A stretch of 64,000 bases of DNA from NCBI GenBank assembly GCA_028564705.1, contig JAPXFQ010002701.1, positions 434,001 through 498,000 on the forward strand. The letters are read 5' to 3'. A program made the position numbers and the translations under genes. Within the stretch, counting starts at the first letter, position 1; every line of letters starts with the position of its first letter. The notes under the pieces were generated by a model, which saw only the letters and a list, made by a program, of their open reading frames with translations, made no database searches and was not told the DNA's origin. Origin of the DNA: Apricaphanius iberus. Taxonomy: Eukaryota > Chordata > Actinopteri > Cyprinodontiformes > Aphaniidae. Shown piece by piece: positions 34,423-47,098 of this stretch.

Positions 34423-35118
34423 TTAAAGGCCCAGTGAGTAACAGATTCACCTTTTTATTCATAAAAATCAAGTACTGCTTTCATAAATACGTATTTTACC
34501 GAGGTCTAATCACAATAACATTATCATGAATGTGTTTTCGTGTCTCAGAATGCGTTGTTTATAGATACAGAGGATGCCTCGCCCCCAGAGGCTGCCATGT
34601 TGCATCGGCATCTTTGAATACGGTAGCTGAATGGGGTTAAACTTTTTTACTTTACGCATTTTAGCCAGTGGGGGGAAGAAGAGAAGAAACAAGCATATAT
34701 GACCGTGGATCATAGTTTTCAATTTGAATGGAGGACCATCCGTGCTCTTTGCCCCGTGAGAGGGAGGAAACAATACCACAGAAAAGAAAAATAAATAACC
34801 GGGAAAAAACAAGAATCTACATCAGTGGAACGTTTACCAAATGGAGACTATTCATGAGGGACAGAAACTTGAAGACGGACACGGAGGTTGCAGGATTTCT
34901 GCTGGACAGGTAAGTTGATTACATGAAACAATGAGGTTTATGTTTGCGTTATGTTTTACACAGGACAGGTTAGTCCTGCAAATATTTTATCTTCCTTGTA
35001 ACTCGGACAATTTACTCCGCGGCTTCCATAGTAGTAATGACGTGCTGTAACGGCGAGTTGCTTGCATTCAATGAGCGCACCACTAGTTGGAGATAATTCT
35101 TACACACGGGGGCTTTAA
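34423..35118. mobile_element. MITE/DNA transposon with TTAAAG ends, ~696 bp
   Basis: The left end TTAAAGGCCCAGTGAGTAA mirrors the right end, whose reverse complement is TTAAAGCCCCCGTGTGTAA. It carries an exon-like ORF (34728-34913) and a GC-rich patch near 34575-34600. No transposase is complete. The superfamily is not certain. Confidence 0.6.
34728..34913 (+). pseudogene. Transposon-borne first-exon ORF with splice donor
   Basis: This is a 61-codon frame whose C-terminal half reads TFTKWRLFMRDRNLKTDTEV then AGFLLD, meeting a good splice donor (ACAG|GTAAGT) at 34911. From memory, 'W..L.......KTD.E.A.FLLD' peptides recur in fish transposon-derived proteins at the N-terminus, directly before an intron. 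Here it is the first exon of a transposon gene left in a non-autonomous copy. No downstream exon is present within the element. It could still provide a splice donor to host transcripts. Confidence 0.45.
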
Positions 35119-35120
35119 AG

Positions 35121-35880
35121 CATAGACTGTAAAAAAAGAATAGCAAGCGCCTCCTCACTCTTTCCCTTTTACCAGAATGACACACTGTCATCGGGGAATT
35201 CATGGCGGATTCACAGAATCCTCCTTCCCAGCTCTGACGAAGCATGTTCCTAAAAAGGGCATGGGGCGGGATCTTCACTGCAGACTCTGCCATCGCGGGG
35301 CGTGTATGGGCGTGTAGTTTGGTCGTAATCGCGCCCATTCTGCTCCCGCATCTTTAGCTCTGATGCTAAACTTGGCTAGCTAAGCTAAAGGGTAATAGCC
35401 CCATGCCTGACTGCTGCCGTATCTGCGCTCCTCCGACCGTTCTCCTATTCCTTAAACCTCAAAAGGTAAGAACTAGTAACTTGAAATAATTATTAAAATG
35501 TAGTGTCACTATAATTAAAGTCCAACGAAACAGCCTGTCAATCAAAGTCCGGCCCCCTAATTAATTATGCAAGATTTCAAAAAATTATCTTACGAAAACC
35601 AGCCTGGTGCCTATGTTTTTGACGAGCCCAGCGTTATCTCAGGAAGAATATTTAGCCATAGAAAGTTTTAAAAAAATGGGCACCAGGCATTAAAGTTGTC
35701 TTTAACCTGTCTAAAGTCCAATGCTTTTCAATGGGGGCCTAGCGGCCAAATGGAGGTTCTACAGCAATGGACGAGCAATGGCGACCTCCATGGTATGCGG
35801 TCACAAAGCAGAGCACCCAGCCGCCATTGCTTTAAAGACATAAAAGAAAAAAAAAAGAATAGACGAGTAATTGTAGCTGG
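35121..35880 (+). mobile_element. MITE-like sequence (CATAGACTGTA start)
   Basis: It begins CATAGACTGTAAAAAAAG directly after the preceding element, a terminus common in fish MITEs. The interior is GC-rich with 'GGCGTGTATGGGCGTG' and 'GGTCACAAAGCAGAGC'. The right end is not defined. It may contain more than one element. Confidence 0.35.
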
Positions 35881-36299
35881 ACCAAACACAGCTGAAGATG
35901 CTCTTTGACAAACAGCCGACTGTCAATATTTTCGCCTTGACATTCTGTTTTTATCTTGCCCAGGAAAGTCGAATTACAACAGTGCAAAACTCTCCGCAGT
36001 CAAAATTACCGCCTGTGGCCGAAATAGGTAGAAATTATTCTATTTCTTTTATCATTTTAACACTAAATTTGAAATTCATTTTTTTATGAAAGTTTACAGT
36101 TATAGGAAAATTAATTAAACAGTGAGGCTATATGATTTTTTTTCTCAATAAGTAATCAAACATTCCAATTGAAAAACAGTCAACATGACTGCCATGTTCT
36201 ATCTAGTGTTAAATTGTTTGTTAACAGAAATTAGCGAGTTACCCAAATAAAAAAATGCACCAACTAAATACAGTTATGCCTCTCGAAGTGACAACATCC
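35881..36299. other. Unassigned AT-rich sequence
   Basis: Nothing recognised. Confidence 0.4.
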
Positions 36300-37803
36300 T
36301 GAAGCTAAAATCAAGCATTACAGTGGTGAAGTAAAGGGATTTATGTACCTTTAAATGTGGCATCATAGTTTGTTACATATAGGCTGATTTGAGTGTTTCA
36401 GAAATGCTGACCTAATGACATTTCTTACCCACAACTATCTCTCATATTTACAGATAATGGTTGGAAAATGATGAAATGACTAGTACCGACGGTTGTGTGA
36501 GCAAAAAAACACAGTTATTTTCAGATGTCAGAGGAGAATGGGCAGACTGATTTGAGACCATAAAAAGGCAAAAGCAGCTCAAATAGTCGCTTGTTTAAGC
36601 TAAGGTATGCAGCGTACCAGATGGGCTATGGCTGCAGATACCCACACTAGGTGCAACTCCTCTCAGGTAAAACAGGACAAGAAATCTACAAGTTGCACAG
36701 GTTCACCAAAGGTGGACCGTAACATTAAAAGCATAGCAATCAAAGTTTGGATCAATCCTGTCCTGTTTCAACAATTCAGGAAAGTGGTAGGGACTTAATG
36801 ACCCCTAATAAATAAATTTAAAAAAATATTTTTTTGCATACTTCTGACCTCTTTGTTATGATCCTTGGCTATTTGGGATTTAGTTTTTATTTAAGTATGT
36901 ATTTTGACCATTTCCTTCTTGCTCATTTATGCTCGATAAGCCTTGCTGTATTCAGTTGATCTCTGTGTTCATGATTGTAAGAAAAGTGTTGCCATTGTAG
37001 TTCATCCCTGTGTTTAGTTTCTTAGTTTATTATTGTGTTTTGTTCTTTGTGCATTCAGATTTATGTCTTACGTCTTTGTTAAATTAGTTTTTTACTCCAG
37101 TTTGTAGTTCCTTTTGAGTTTAGTTTTGCTTCCTTTGCATTCGTTGGTCACTGTCTGTCTGTTTCAGCTCTTCAACTTGTCCTCTGATTAGTTCATCTGG
37201 TTCTTTTGTCAGTTTCCACCCCTGACTCAGTATTTCATTATTTATTGCTAGATTCTTCCACTCTGCTGCATGTTACTCTGTCCATGCTCTAAGTCCTCTT
37301 TCGCATTGTCCATTTCAAAAGATTTCCGTTTTTTTTGTAGATCCTTCACCGATGCTCATGTTCAAGATCTTGTCTGCATTTGGTCCTACTTACAAACTAC
37401 AAAACTATAAACTATTAGTGCTAATAAAGTGACCATTCTTCAAATGGCAAAGGCTGTCCATCATGTCTATTCCGTTACAACCACAGTGTACCCATCCGTT
37501 GATGGCTACATCCAGCAGATTTCACAAAGCCCTGATCATCTCAGAATTGGGTGTCTCACATCCCAGTGAGTTAACTGCACTTCACTTGCCTCCACAGGCA
37601 CATGATTGTAAGTAGATAGAGCACCTTTGAGATTGGGTGGAACAATCACATCATGAGAGAAGCGAAGAAATCCTCAGCAACTTTGTGATGTTGTGATGTC
37701 ATTATGGGCCAAAATGAGGACTATTTCAAACACTAATGTATTTTAGGTAGTTCTAAACCCTATAGAAGCAAGGTGAACCTTATAAATTATCCAGCGAGTG
37801 CAT
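36300..37803 (+). mobile_element. Tc1-like transposon relic, split by an LTR-like block
   Basis: Two parts (36300-36855 and 37479-37803) continue one Tc1-type transposase gene. The first includes 'TGAGTGTTTCAGAAA', 'GATGTCAGAGGAGAATGG' and 'TTCACCAAAGGTGGACC'. The second includes 'ACCACAGTGTACCCATC', 'TAGAGCACCTTTGAGATTGG' and, at the end, an 'AACCTTATAAATTATCCAGC' terminus. It is the same family as the relic at 61925-62675. Many stops and indels; the transposase is dead. Confidence 0.75.
36856..37478 (+). mobile_element. Probable solo LTR inserted in Tc1
   Basis: The segment starts TGTTATGATCC and ends CCGTTACA, is pyrimidine-rich and interrupts a Tc1 sequence exactly where 'ACCACAGTG' resumes. 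It contains the phrase TCTGCATTTGGTCCTACTT also seen at 43236. The 5'-TG...CA-3' ends fit an LTR, but the target duplication is unclear (GACC left, ACCA right). Confidence 0.4.
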
Positions 37804-40687
37804 ATGATTAAATGTTTTGCTTCTCATTTAAATATATAATCAAGCTACAACAGTTAGCTTAACAAAGGGACTAATTTAAAAATTGTTGTCGCAACAGATG
37901 ATGTCCTCTTGTATGATTGATCATTTCATGACCTAGTCTATAAAAAAAGACTCCAAAATACCCTCATATAATTATAAACGTTGAAAGGTATTTGACAGCC
38001 TATCGTAAATGAATATGCCCCTATTACTCAGCAACAGCTCTCATATCCAATGATTAATCCCCAAGTAATACAATAATACTAATTACATTCATAAATCTAA
38101 GCTTTGCTTGTTCTATTTTTTTGTTATCATTGTGATTAATATACTGCATTGGTACCCACCACTAAAACCAAGGTGAAGGAGGAAGACTTGCCTCCTCCAA
38201 GTTTACCTACAATACCCTTATGTGTTGAAGACGAAGATGACTGATGATAAACAAGTCGGCAGTGTCCTGGATCATGAACTACCCCAGCAGTCATCTTACT
38301 GCTTGCCTGTAGAACTGTAAGTTAGAGTTTTCACCTGGAGGAGAACCAAGACTGATCTTTTTTTCCTCTTTTACCTCACACTTCAGATGCATCTTATTGC
38401 ACACAAACCTGAAAACTCAAAGATGTTCTCTTGCGACTGGAAGGTGTATCCGGGTTGTCAAAACACTTTAAGGATTACACACTATTGGTGGTTGTTAGAA
38501 GCTTTGTGTACGCAGCTCAGTGTCAGCAAAACAACAGTGCTGGTAATTATTTCAGCAGAATTGGGAGTCCTGCACCTCCTTTTTCTTTGAGGAAGCAGCA
38601 GATAGATGGGGATAAATATATTTTCCTAGCAGTGGTAGTGGAATGCAAACTCACCAAGAAAACGTTTTTCCTGATTCTACTGGAGAGGTCAGTATTATGT
38701 TTTATTCTGTAGGAGCCCAGGTTCCTTGATCTAAACAGAGTAGCCATAGCATTACGACCACCAATTAAAAGCATCTTGCGATAAATTTCCTTGTTACAGT
38801 GAAAACCTTTTTTGAAAAATAACAAAAAAACTGCACTATGGTGTTTTACTGATGAAGCATAATACAAAGAAACTCAAGAAAATAACTTTAATAGCTATTT
38901 GTGTCCTGGTACTTAGCAGGACAATATAAATGAATAAAAGCTTCAGTTTAACGTGAATATTCCTAATCCCTTTTCAGCTTTCTGGTATTCATGAGTTATT
39001 CTTTTTATTTAAAACAAAAAAATATTTTGGTCAGTTCAGCTGGCCTCAGTGGGGTTAGTAGTGGGATCTGCAGGATTTAAATTGCTGAGAAATACCTTTA
39101 GACAGAAGTGGAAAACCGATATATGTTTTGCCACTGATCAAACAAAGGGGGCCTGATTTGACCAAGTCCTGTAAGGTACTAACTCACAACCTGACATTAA
39201 AATATAAGACCTAAGGATAGTCCTGTCCTTTGGTAAATGCTGAGGAGGCACAAAAGTATCTCTTTCCTTCCAATGCTGGGTATTTACAGCAGGCTAGATA
39301 ACACAGTCTGGGATTTATTGGCAGTTGTGATACGAGAAAACACAAAGACATGAAAACGTCACAGTTTGTCAAATAGCTTGGGACAGGGGAAAAATGCACT
39401 GTTTACAAAGCTGTCCAAGCCATTGGGTCAGTATGCATACTACATTGTCACAGCTCACATTTGTGCATCTTTTTGTTAATATTTTGAGATGTCTGAACTG
39501 ATCATGGGACTGTTCTCCTGCGAGATGAGGATAAGCTGATCAATAAAGCACATTTTGTAAATCTGATTATTTTGAAAACGTTATAAACAGTTAATATAGT
39601 ACCCACACTAGATTACTCTTGTGATGTCTTCATTTAGAATAGATACAGATTGCTTTTTTCGAAAAGCTGAGGCCAGTGTCTAGTTCAAGAGGGACCCAGA
39701 TCAAATTGGATTTTCAAGGTGTTCAAACAATACTTCCGCCTCAAAGATTTCTTTGTGGATTACACAAAGGCTATTTACAAACCTTTAAACCTTTTTCATT
39801 TCTGTTTTAACTGGTTATTTACAGAAAATGTATGTGATTTTTTTCATATGGATAATTGATTTAGAAGTTGGTGCACAGCAGGGTATATTTCACTGTATGA
39901 AATGCAGACAAACCATGAAATATGTCAAGAATTATTACTTTTTTGTCAGAGTAACTCTCTGACACATACATTTTCAAGTTTTTTATACACTCAAAGATAA
40001 TTTTGACCTAGGGACTGCAGCTCTGGCAGAAAAGGTGTTCATGATGCAAGCGGTTCAGCTTTATATGTATGAGCAGGGATCAAGCTCTAATGATATATGA
40101 GCCAGGGTGGGTGGTTGTATGGGTGATAGAGTTTTATTTGACTAATTTCCCTACATGTAAGCCATTCATAAACTGAATTCCGATGCCACCCCCTCAGTTC
40201 ACCTGCTCTTTATGTTATAATTATTAATTTATGTATTTATTGGGTAATGTTTTATGTTCAGTCACATTAGAGCTACCTGGTTAAGATCGATCCGTTTTTT
40301 TTTTCTGTTTGGGTTCTTGGCAGTTGAGCATGCTCTGGTTGCTTTGCAGGTCCCAATTGAGTATGGTTAGCATAATGGAGAAGCTCTACAATGTCTTGGT
40401 GAGTGTTTAAGAGCTAGTTAGTGCTAGATAGCGTTAGCTTTGTGACATTGATTTTAGGCATTTTAATTGCAATTTGTTTTAAATCAAATAAATCCCTAAT
40501 CACTTGATTAACAGTCAAAATGCGAAACATTTGTTATCATTTAAATTGAGGTACATTATATGTATGATTCAGGGTGTAAGACAAAGGGGACTAGGAAATA
40601 TGTTTTATCCCTCCATTGACTTTCATTATATGTATTTTATTTTTCTCGGCCAGGGGACCCATGGGCCGGCAGGAAGGGGAGGAGAAT
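37804..40687. other. Unassigned AT-rich sequence
   Basis: No exon or element recognised in 2.9 kb. The ORFs at 38387-38712 have no recognisable motif. Confidence 0.45.
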
Positions 40688-40690
40688 TTA

Positions 40691-41690
40691 CGGTGCATTC
40701 ACATCAAACGTGTTTGACGCGTCATGGGCGTCAGGTTTACATATGAAGTCAATGGAGAAGCGTGCTGAAAAGCGTCAGGGGTACTAGGTCATATCAGAAG
40801 CAGATTTGCATCATGAAAACGCTTTCCTGCCTCATTTGCCACGTTAGTGCGACTGAGGCATTTGACTAATGTCAGAAAATATGCACATTGTTTTATGTCG
40901 TGGATTTTGTGCATTCACGTCTGCCGCTGAAGTTAAAAAATCTGAACTTATGCTTCAATTCCCCAACAATAAACCAATCAGGAGATGTGGCTGGGTGTCA
41001 TAGATGCTGTGACTGCCATGAAATGACATAATTAGCATGACATGGAGGAAATACTGATAAAAACCATGGCTAATCACCCTGAGCTATATGACACCAGCTG
41101 TTTTCTATACAGAGACAGGAATAAAGAAATATATATATTATAAAGAGGTTAAACTGGTTAAACAAAAAAAAAAGCTTTTAATAGGTTTGAGGTGGCTTTT
41201 AAGAGATGTGGTTGCTAAGACTTTATTGAACCTAGGCGGGACAACAGCTCTCAAATTTGCTGGGCAGGCAAGGGGTCGGGTCTTTGGATCCATCAGGCGA
41301 AGCTCGATTGGGTCTTTATCTCCCCGATTCCGCGCTGGAACAGGCCCTGCTCCACTGGAGGCTAAGCTGCATATGTAACATGGTCAGCTTGGACACCATA
41401 GTCCACCGGCAGGCGTGCCCGCACATGCTGGGCTCGACGGCCATGGTGCCCTGCTCCTGGAGGGTCGGGACAAGGAGGGAGAAGAGGAGGAGGAGGAGGC
41501 CAGCCGACTTGCTACAGAGCTATCCCGGTCAAGGTTCTTTCACAAGTTTTTTTTATTTCCAGCTTGCTATGGTTCAAAGCTGCATATTTTAAAGCACGTC
41601 CAATTTGCTGTGGACCCATGTTGAGGTGCAAATGTCCAAGCATCCAACTAGCATGCAGCATGTTTCTGAGGCTTTTGTGTGCACCTACCG
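40691..41690 (+). mobile_element. PIF/Harbinger element, 1000 bp
   Basis: The left end CGGTGCATTCACATCAAACG pairs with the reverse-complemented right end CGGTAGGTGCACACAAAAGC. TTA flanks both sides (40688-40690 and 41691-41693). The plus strand is the coding orientation. Subterminal 'AGTCAATGGAGAAGCG', 'ATCAGAAGCAGATTTGC' and 'AACCAATCAGGAGA' correspond to the same positions in the element at 24363-25334 (minus). It carries the same MADF-like ORF start and no nuclease. It is more decayed in CpG than the other copy. Confidence 0.8.
41042..41143 (+). pseudogene. MADF-like protein remnant, second copy
   Basis: The frame opens MEEILIKTMANHPELYDT then FLYRDRNK and stops after 33 codons. It is the counterpart of the remnant at 24870-25049 and lies 352 bases inside the element's left end, against about 310 there. 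The family's tryptophan-containing segment is again missing after YRDR. Confidence 0.55.
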
Positions 41691-41871
41691 TTAGGCACCC
41701 CATATAGTTGGTACGTTAAAGATACCATTTTTCTATTGCAGTCAACAATGGTCCATTTGGTAACCCTCTTTCATGTGTTTTTGATGCCATGAATTTACCA
41801 GAAACCTTACAGTGTCCTCAACATATGGATCTTGTTGTTTTGTTTTGCTTTTAACAAACCTACACTTAGAG

Positions 41872-42058
41872 CAGGGTTACTTAACCCTGTTCGTTAGGGA
41901 CCACTGTCCTGCTTGTTTTAGGTATTTCCCTTCTACCTCACACCTGTCCTGAATAACTGCGTGACGAACAGGGCTAATGGTATCATCTGGATCAGGTGTG
42001 CTGGTGCAGAGACAACACTATGGACAGCGGATCCTGAGGAACAGGGTTAAGAAACACT
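41872..42058. mobile_element. hAT MITE, ~187 bp
   Basis: The left end has CTTAACCCTGTTCGTTAGGG and the right end reverse-complements to CTTAACCCTGTTCCTCAGG, an inverted pair with the 'ACACACCTG'-type interior typical of small fish hAT elements. The outermost bases and the 8-bp duplication are blurred. Confidence 0.7.
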
Positions 42059-42616
42059 AGAGGAATGGAGAAGGTAGATGAATTGATCCAGCTGCATAAC
42101 AATTTACAGCTAAATACTAAAGAGGCTAGAGAAATAACAGACATTTAGTTTTTAGCGATATAACTATAGGTTACATGAGCTTTTTGGGCATATATAGGTG
42201 TGCCTTCAATTAACTCATTTTTTGTAAAGTATTTAGAACCTTAAGATCCCCCCCCCCCACCACCCCCACCCCCCAAAAAAATAAAAATAAAAAAATAAAT
42301 GAAAAAAATTGTAATTCTAATGTATGGAAACATGTAATTTAGAACGTTTAAAAAATGTTCTTAAAGATTACCTAATTTTTGCAGCATTTAGCTAATAATA
42401 ATTTTGCTAAACCTAAATGACCTAAAACGGGAAGTTTACGTATATGAACTGGGACACTGAAGGGAAGAAACTTTGTATTTTATTTTTACAGCATATATCA
42501 CTGTCTGCAATACATTTCTCCAAGCAACTGGTTTTGTAAGTAGAGAATAATATCATGATAAAACCGTTAAAATCTGGTATTTTTACCAGTTTACTTTAGG
42601 ATTTTATTATGATTTC
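42059..42616. other. Low-complexity C/A run and unassigned sequence
   Basis: 42247-42310 is a C-run with A interruptions followed by A-rich sequence. The rest shows nothing. Confidence 0.6.
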
Positions 42617-43440
42617 TGTAACACCTTCCCTCCATATTTTTCCCTTCTTATCTTTAGGTATTTTTATGCCTTGTTTTTTTGTTATTGTGTTTAATCTTTT
42701 ATCTTTGTTTCCTAATTTCTTCAGTTTTTCTTGTTAGTTCTGTTTTTTTCTGTATTTCTCTTATTAGAAGTTTTTATTATTCATACTTTATTTTATTTTG
42801 ATCTGTTTTCTCCCCTCTGTTCAAATGTATTTTTTATGTAAGAGTTCTTCTTGGGCTGCTTAATTCTTATTCTCATGTCTTTTATCTTTAGACATTTTCT
42901 AGTCAGTCCTTTTTATGCAGTTAGGATAGAGTTCTGCCTGGTCTCCGCTTCTGTTTACACCTTCTTGTTTCCTCCCTGCCATTCTGCTCCCCGGCCCAGC
43001 TGTTAATTGTCTCCACCTTTTCTCTCCCTCTCACCTACATCCGTTTTTCACTAATTGGTTCTCAGGCTTTCAGTTTCACTCCTCAATCTCCCACAGTATA
43101 TTTACAGTAAGCAGTTCATGTTCAGTCATACGTCACTGCATTCTCCATCTTTCTTCCTATTCTGTGCAGTCAAGTTTTTTCAAAGTTTAGTTTACCCCTA
43201 TGTTTGCTCATTAAACATACACCTCAACTGTATCTGCATTTTGGGTCCTACTTTTCATTGCAAAAATGACAGTATTACACACCAAAACATAGAAACTAAT
43301 TTTACTGAGCAAGTCATGGATCCAACAATTGATTATGTGATGCCTTCCAAAGAACAAAGCCTTCGCTGTTCTCTTACATATGCGCAAGTTGTCTTATTCT
43401 TCAGTAAGGAAGATCTTCATCTCGCTTTGAATTCTGAGTA
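42617..43440 (+). mobile_element. LTR-like block with gag-like ATG downstream
   Basis: A pyrimidine-rich ~650-bp block starts TGTAACACCTTCC and ends near AATGACA (43272), including 'CCAGCTGTTAATTGTCTCC', 'CTCATTAAACAT' and TCTGCATTTTGGGTCCTAC. About 45 bases on, an ATG at 43317 opens MDPTIDYVMPSKEQ in a good context (GTCATGG). Fish Ty3/gypsy elements have an LTR of this kind and a Gag beginning MDP. No primer-binding site was recognised, so a LINE 3' end is the alternative. Confidence 0.35.
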
Positions 43441-45104
43441 AAAGTCAGTTTAAAAAAAAAAAAGACAACTACAAAACAAGGCCATGAATGCTTCCTTGTT
43501 TTCACACAGAAAAAGCTTCAAAAACTTTAATTCAACAAACATTGTCACACTGCTGTTATTGTGCTGGCATATTTCTTAATGGGCTTGTTGTGATCCAATA
43601 TAGTTAATGACTCTTGCTGAGTGGGTTGAGTTGAGGGACCAGCTGTGCAAATCTTCAGTTTTAATATGCGATTCTTGTGGATGATAGTTTGCTTACTTTA
43701 AAGTGTATTATTATCAGAGGGTGAAGTAAATACTAGACAAAAAGGATAGCTTTGTATTAGATCCTGGATGAAACACAGGGATAGGCTGTCAAATTAGCAA
43801 CTCAAGGGCAATATTCTCTTCAGCTGCAGTGTATTAGCAGTGTATCAGTTTCTAACACTAAAAGATGCTTCAACGGTGGGTATTATATTGGGTTGAATGC
43901 CACCTGGCAATATTTAGTAGTGAGAGGACTGCCAAACAGCATTTTTTTTATTTTATTTTTTTCAAAGCAGTAAGGGAAAGAAACCCAAATCATCCGAGGC
44001 CAAGCTGAGTGAGAACCGGACCACCTGTGGTGCCTTCAGGAAATCTTCATGGCATATCGTCTACCTCTGTTTATTACAGGGCTCGTTTTTTATTTTTTTA
44101 AAAGAGTGGCATTTTCAGTTGTCAGTTCCAATTCCTCTCTTCCACACATCTCTTCATCCTTACATTTCATCCAATTACCTCATGTGTCCCCTTGAGATTT
44201 AAAGCAATTAGATGTCAGGCAATGTTCAAAACTAATAAAAAAAGCGGCTAAGATCCTAGTAATATGCAATGCTGCCCTCCGGGGAAACCTGCTTGTTTTT
44301 CACCGGATTCCTTCCTGCCTGTCAACAACCTTTACCGCACGTGCTACAGTGATGCTGCATGAAATATCTGAGGTAAAAGGTCAATGCTATGACTGAGTTT
44401 AAGAAGAATGACATTTCAGTGTCTTGCACACTATGTTTAGGCACAGTATAAAGAATGCTGTTGATCATTTTGTGTATTCTTTGTCTTGTTAATCTGCAAG
44501 TACCGTGCCTTTGAATATTATTCGTACCCCGACATTCATGCATTTTTTTTTATTTGGAACCACAAACTTCAATGGGTATTATTATTATTTTTTTGTTGCT
44601 GATGAGAATTGAAAGGAAAACTGTATATGAATGTGTGCATATGTTTGTATGGGTGAATGTCGTTCTAGTGTAAAGCATTTTGTGTGGTCATGAGAAAAAT
44701 ACCATACATATACGTCTAGTCCATTTACCATTTACAGTTTTTAACAAATATAAATGTATTTGTAGTCTGCCCCTTATACTCAGATACTTCTGAATGTATT
44801 TAAGATCAGCAAGTTGCCCTCAAAGGTGTTCTAATTAGTAGAAATCGTCCAGTAGTGTTATGTGAAGGCCTCAGAGATTTTCTAGAGGACATTTGTGAAA
44901 AAAACCCAATGTGAATAAACTTGCGTTCAATAAAACCTTATCCAACCTTTTAGAAGAGTGGCAAAAAAAGTTGTTGGTTGAAAAACATCTGGTAGCACAA
45001 GCCATGTGGGTGACACAACAAACAAGAATATGTATGTGTTTAACTCTTTTTTTCCCCCCCTTAAATGTTATATGTAATGCTCACACTACATATATAGCAT
45101 TGTG
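43441..45104. other. Unassigned, partly repeat-free sequence
   Basis: No exon recognised. 43980-44350 has even composition and may be conserved non-coding DNA. Confidence 0.4.
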
Positions 45105-45560
45105 AAACATGATGGCTGCATCCCACTCTGGGGATGGTTTACATCATCAGTGGCAGGCAAATTGGTCAAAGCTGGCTGGAAGATGATTGGAGATCAATAC
45201 TTGGCCATAATGGACAAAAACAAGAAAGCAATAATTGGCTAAAAAGGACTTAAGTCCTGGTGAATGTGTCAACTACCAACAGAGAAATTGACCTAAACAT
45301 GTGGCCAAAGCTATAAAGGATTGGTTTACATCCAAAACCTACTCATGAGGCAGAATGGCTCAGTCAAAGTCCAAACTAGAATCCAATTAAAACTGTGTGG
45401 CAAAACTTAAAAATGTATGATTTCATATGGTCTAATTTCTTTTTGAATTTAGTTTAAGCTATTTTTAAACAGGAATGGGAACATGTTTCAGTCACTAGAT
45501 GTGCAAAGCAACATATTGCAGCTACATGAAAAAGCCAGCTCAACAATTAAATGAGTCAAG
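45105..45560 (+). mobile_element. Tc1-like transposase relic
   Basis: Fragments in order: 'ATGATGGCTGCATC' (the HGGG/SVMVWG region), 'GGCAAATTGGTC', 'CCTAAACATGTGGCCAAAGC', 'GAATGGCTCAGTCAAAGTCC', 'AATCCAATTAAAACTGTGTGG' (relic of the NPIEN..W segment) and 'TCACTAGATGTGCAAAGC' (~45492). This is the C-terminal half of a Tc1 transposase with many stops. It is a different family from the copies at 36.3 and 61.9 kb. Confidence 0.7.
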
Positions 45561-47098
45561 AGGCGAACAAATTCACACAACAGAGTTTTCAGATTTTAAT
45601 TTAAGACGTCTAAAAACCATTTTTAGGATACAGCAGTGCTGTGTTGTGTCCTACTTTGTGTTAGCCTTTCACTTAAAGCTTCCAACAAAATACATAGATG
45701 ATGGTTATTGCTAAAATCTGGAGACAAGGGGAAACATGAATAATGTCGTAATGTCGTGTGAATCACACACATAACTGAAACAAAAAGGAATAACATGCCA
45801 ACATATTTTTTGAAATGTGTATCCTACAGTACTTGCACTGAAAACAAACAATCCAGTATCCAAAATTGTATTCTTAAAAAATCTCTGCCAATTCCAGTCT
45901 TATTTGAGATGCTTTGCAATGTCAGAGTAGGTAAAATTAATGAAAGAAGCAGTAAACAAATACAGAAGCAAAGAAAAAATAAATGAAACAACAGGCCATA
46001 AAGAGCCAAATCCAACATGTGTGCCAAGTACACAGCTGTAACCTTTGCATAACACTTCACTAAAATTCTGAGAGTCTTTCAAACAAAGTAAAATATTACA
46101 TTTGCTTTCGGGGCGCCTTGCTTTTCAGAGTAGGCTATGAAGCCAACCGTTTATTTAGATATCCATGCTCTTGAATTGAAGAGGTGAGAAATTAACAAGT
46201 CTGAGATTTTACCTTAGCTTTTGACATAAAATAAAAAAAACGAAGTAAACAGAATCTTTCTTTTTTCCATGTACTGGTTTGCACATAGTGACATTCTGAA
46301 TTATAATCATTTCCTGGACATGTTTGTGTCACATAACATAGATTTGGCTTGTCAATATTGTGTCAAATCTGTTCAATGTGTCATGTGATGTAATGGTGTA
46401 TTGAAACCAGAAGATGGCAGCAGAGGTCATCAATATACAATATTAGAATTAATTCATTCACATTAAACCAGCTTCATTATTGTGACTGAATGCCTTATTT
46501 TAATTATATCTTAAACTAACAAAATACAGTCTACATAATTCAGTTTTAATCAGATTATACTTTTATCTGTATATAATTACAAAATATCATTGTGATACTA
46601 TTGATACAAATAGTTTGTTTTGTTAGCTCTTTGAACTCTTCTGTGGCTGCACTGCTTAAATAATGAAATTCATTTGGCACCCATCGCCAATCAGATAATA
46701 CATTTTATCAGAATGCTGAAGACTTAAACTGGACCTACTGAATGATAATTATGATATATGAACAGACTCCTCAACAGAATCCTATAACTTTCCACCACTT
46801 GATGGCAGTGTAACAGTAGCCATCTGCACTTGCTTAGATTTTTAAAAAAAAGAAAATGAAAGAGCTTAAAATCCTTCCAGAACAGCCTAGATTTTGGCTA
46901 AAAGTGAAAGAACAGGGGGAAGATATGCTGTATGGCTTCCAAAAATGAATTCTACCCACAAACATCATAATATGATAAATTGCCACAACACAGGACAACA
47001 AATATGAACCAATGTCAACTTTAAACAATTTCAGCCTCAGTTATTCTACAACTACCATTAAAAAGAGAGCTAACAGCAATGGTGGTATACATTACATA
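45561..47098. other. Unassigned AT-rich sequence
   Basis: No gene or element recognised. Confidence 0.45.

Noticed and set aside
41257..41592. Overlapping 96-, 111- and 69-codon plus-strand ORFs with an arginine/glutamate-rich repeat
   Set aside because: They lie in the GC-rich right half of the 40.7-kb Harbinger element. Several frames are open at once, as expected from composition.
43055..43441. 128-codon plus-strand ORF
   Set aside because: It spans the pyrimidine-rich LTR-like block and the region after it. Only the part from the ATG at 43317 is of possible interest, as a gag-like start.
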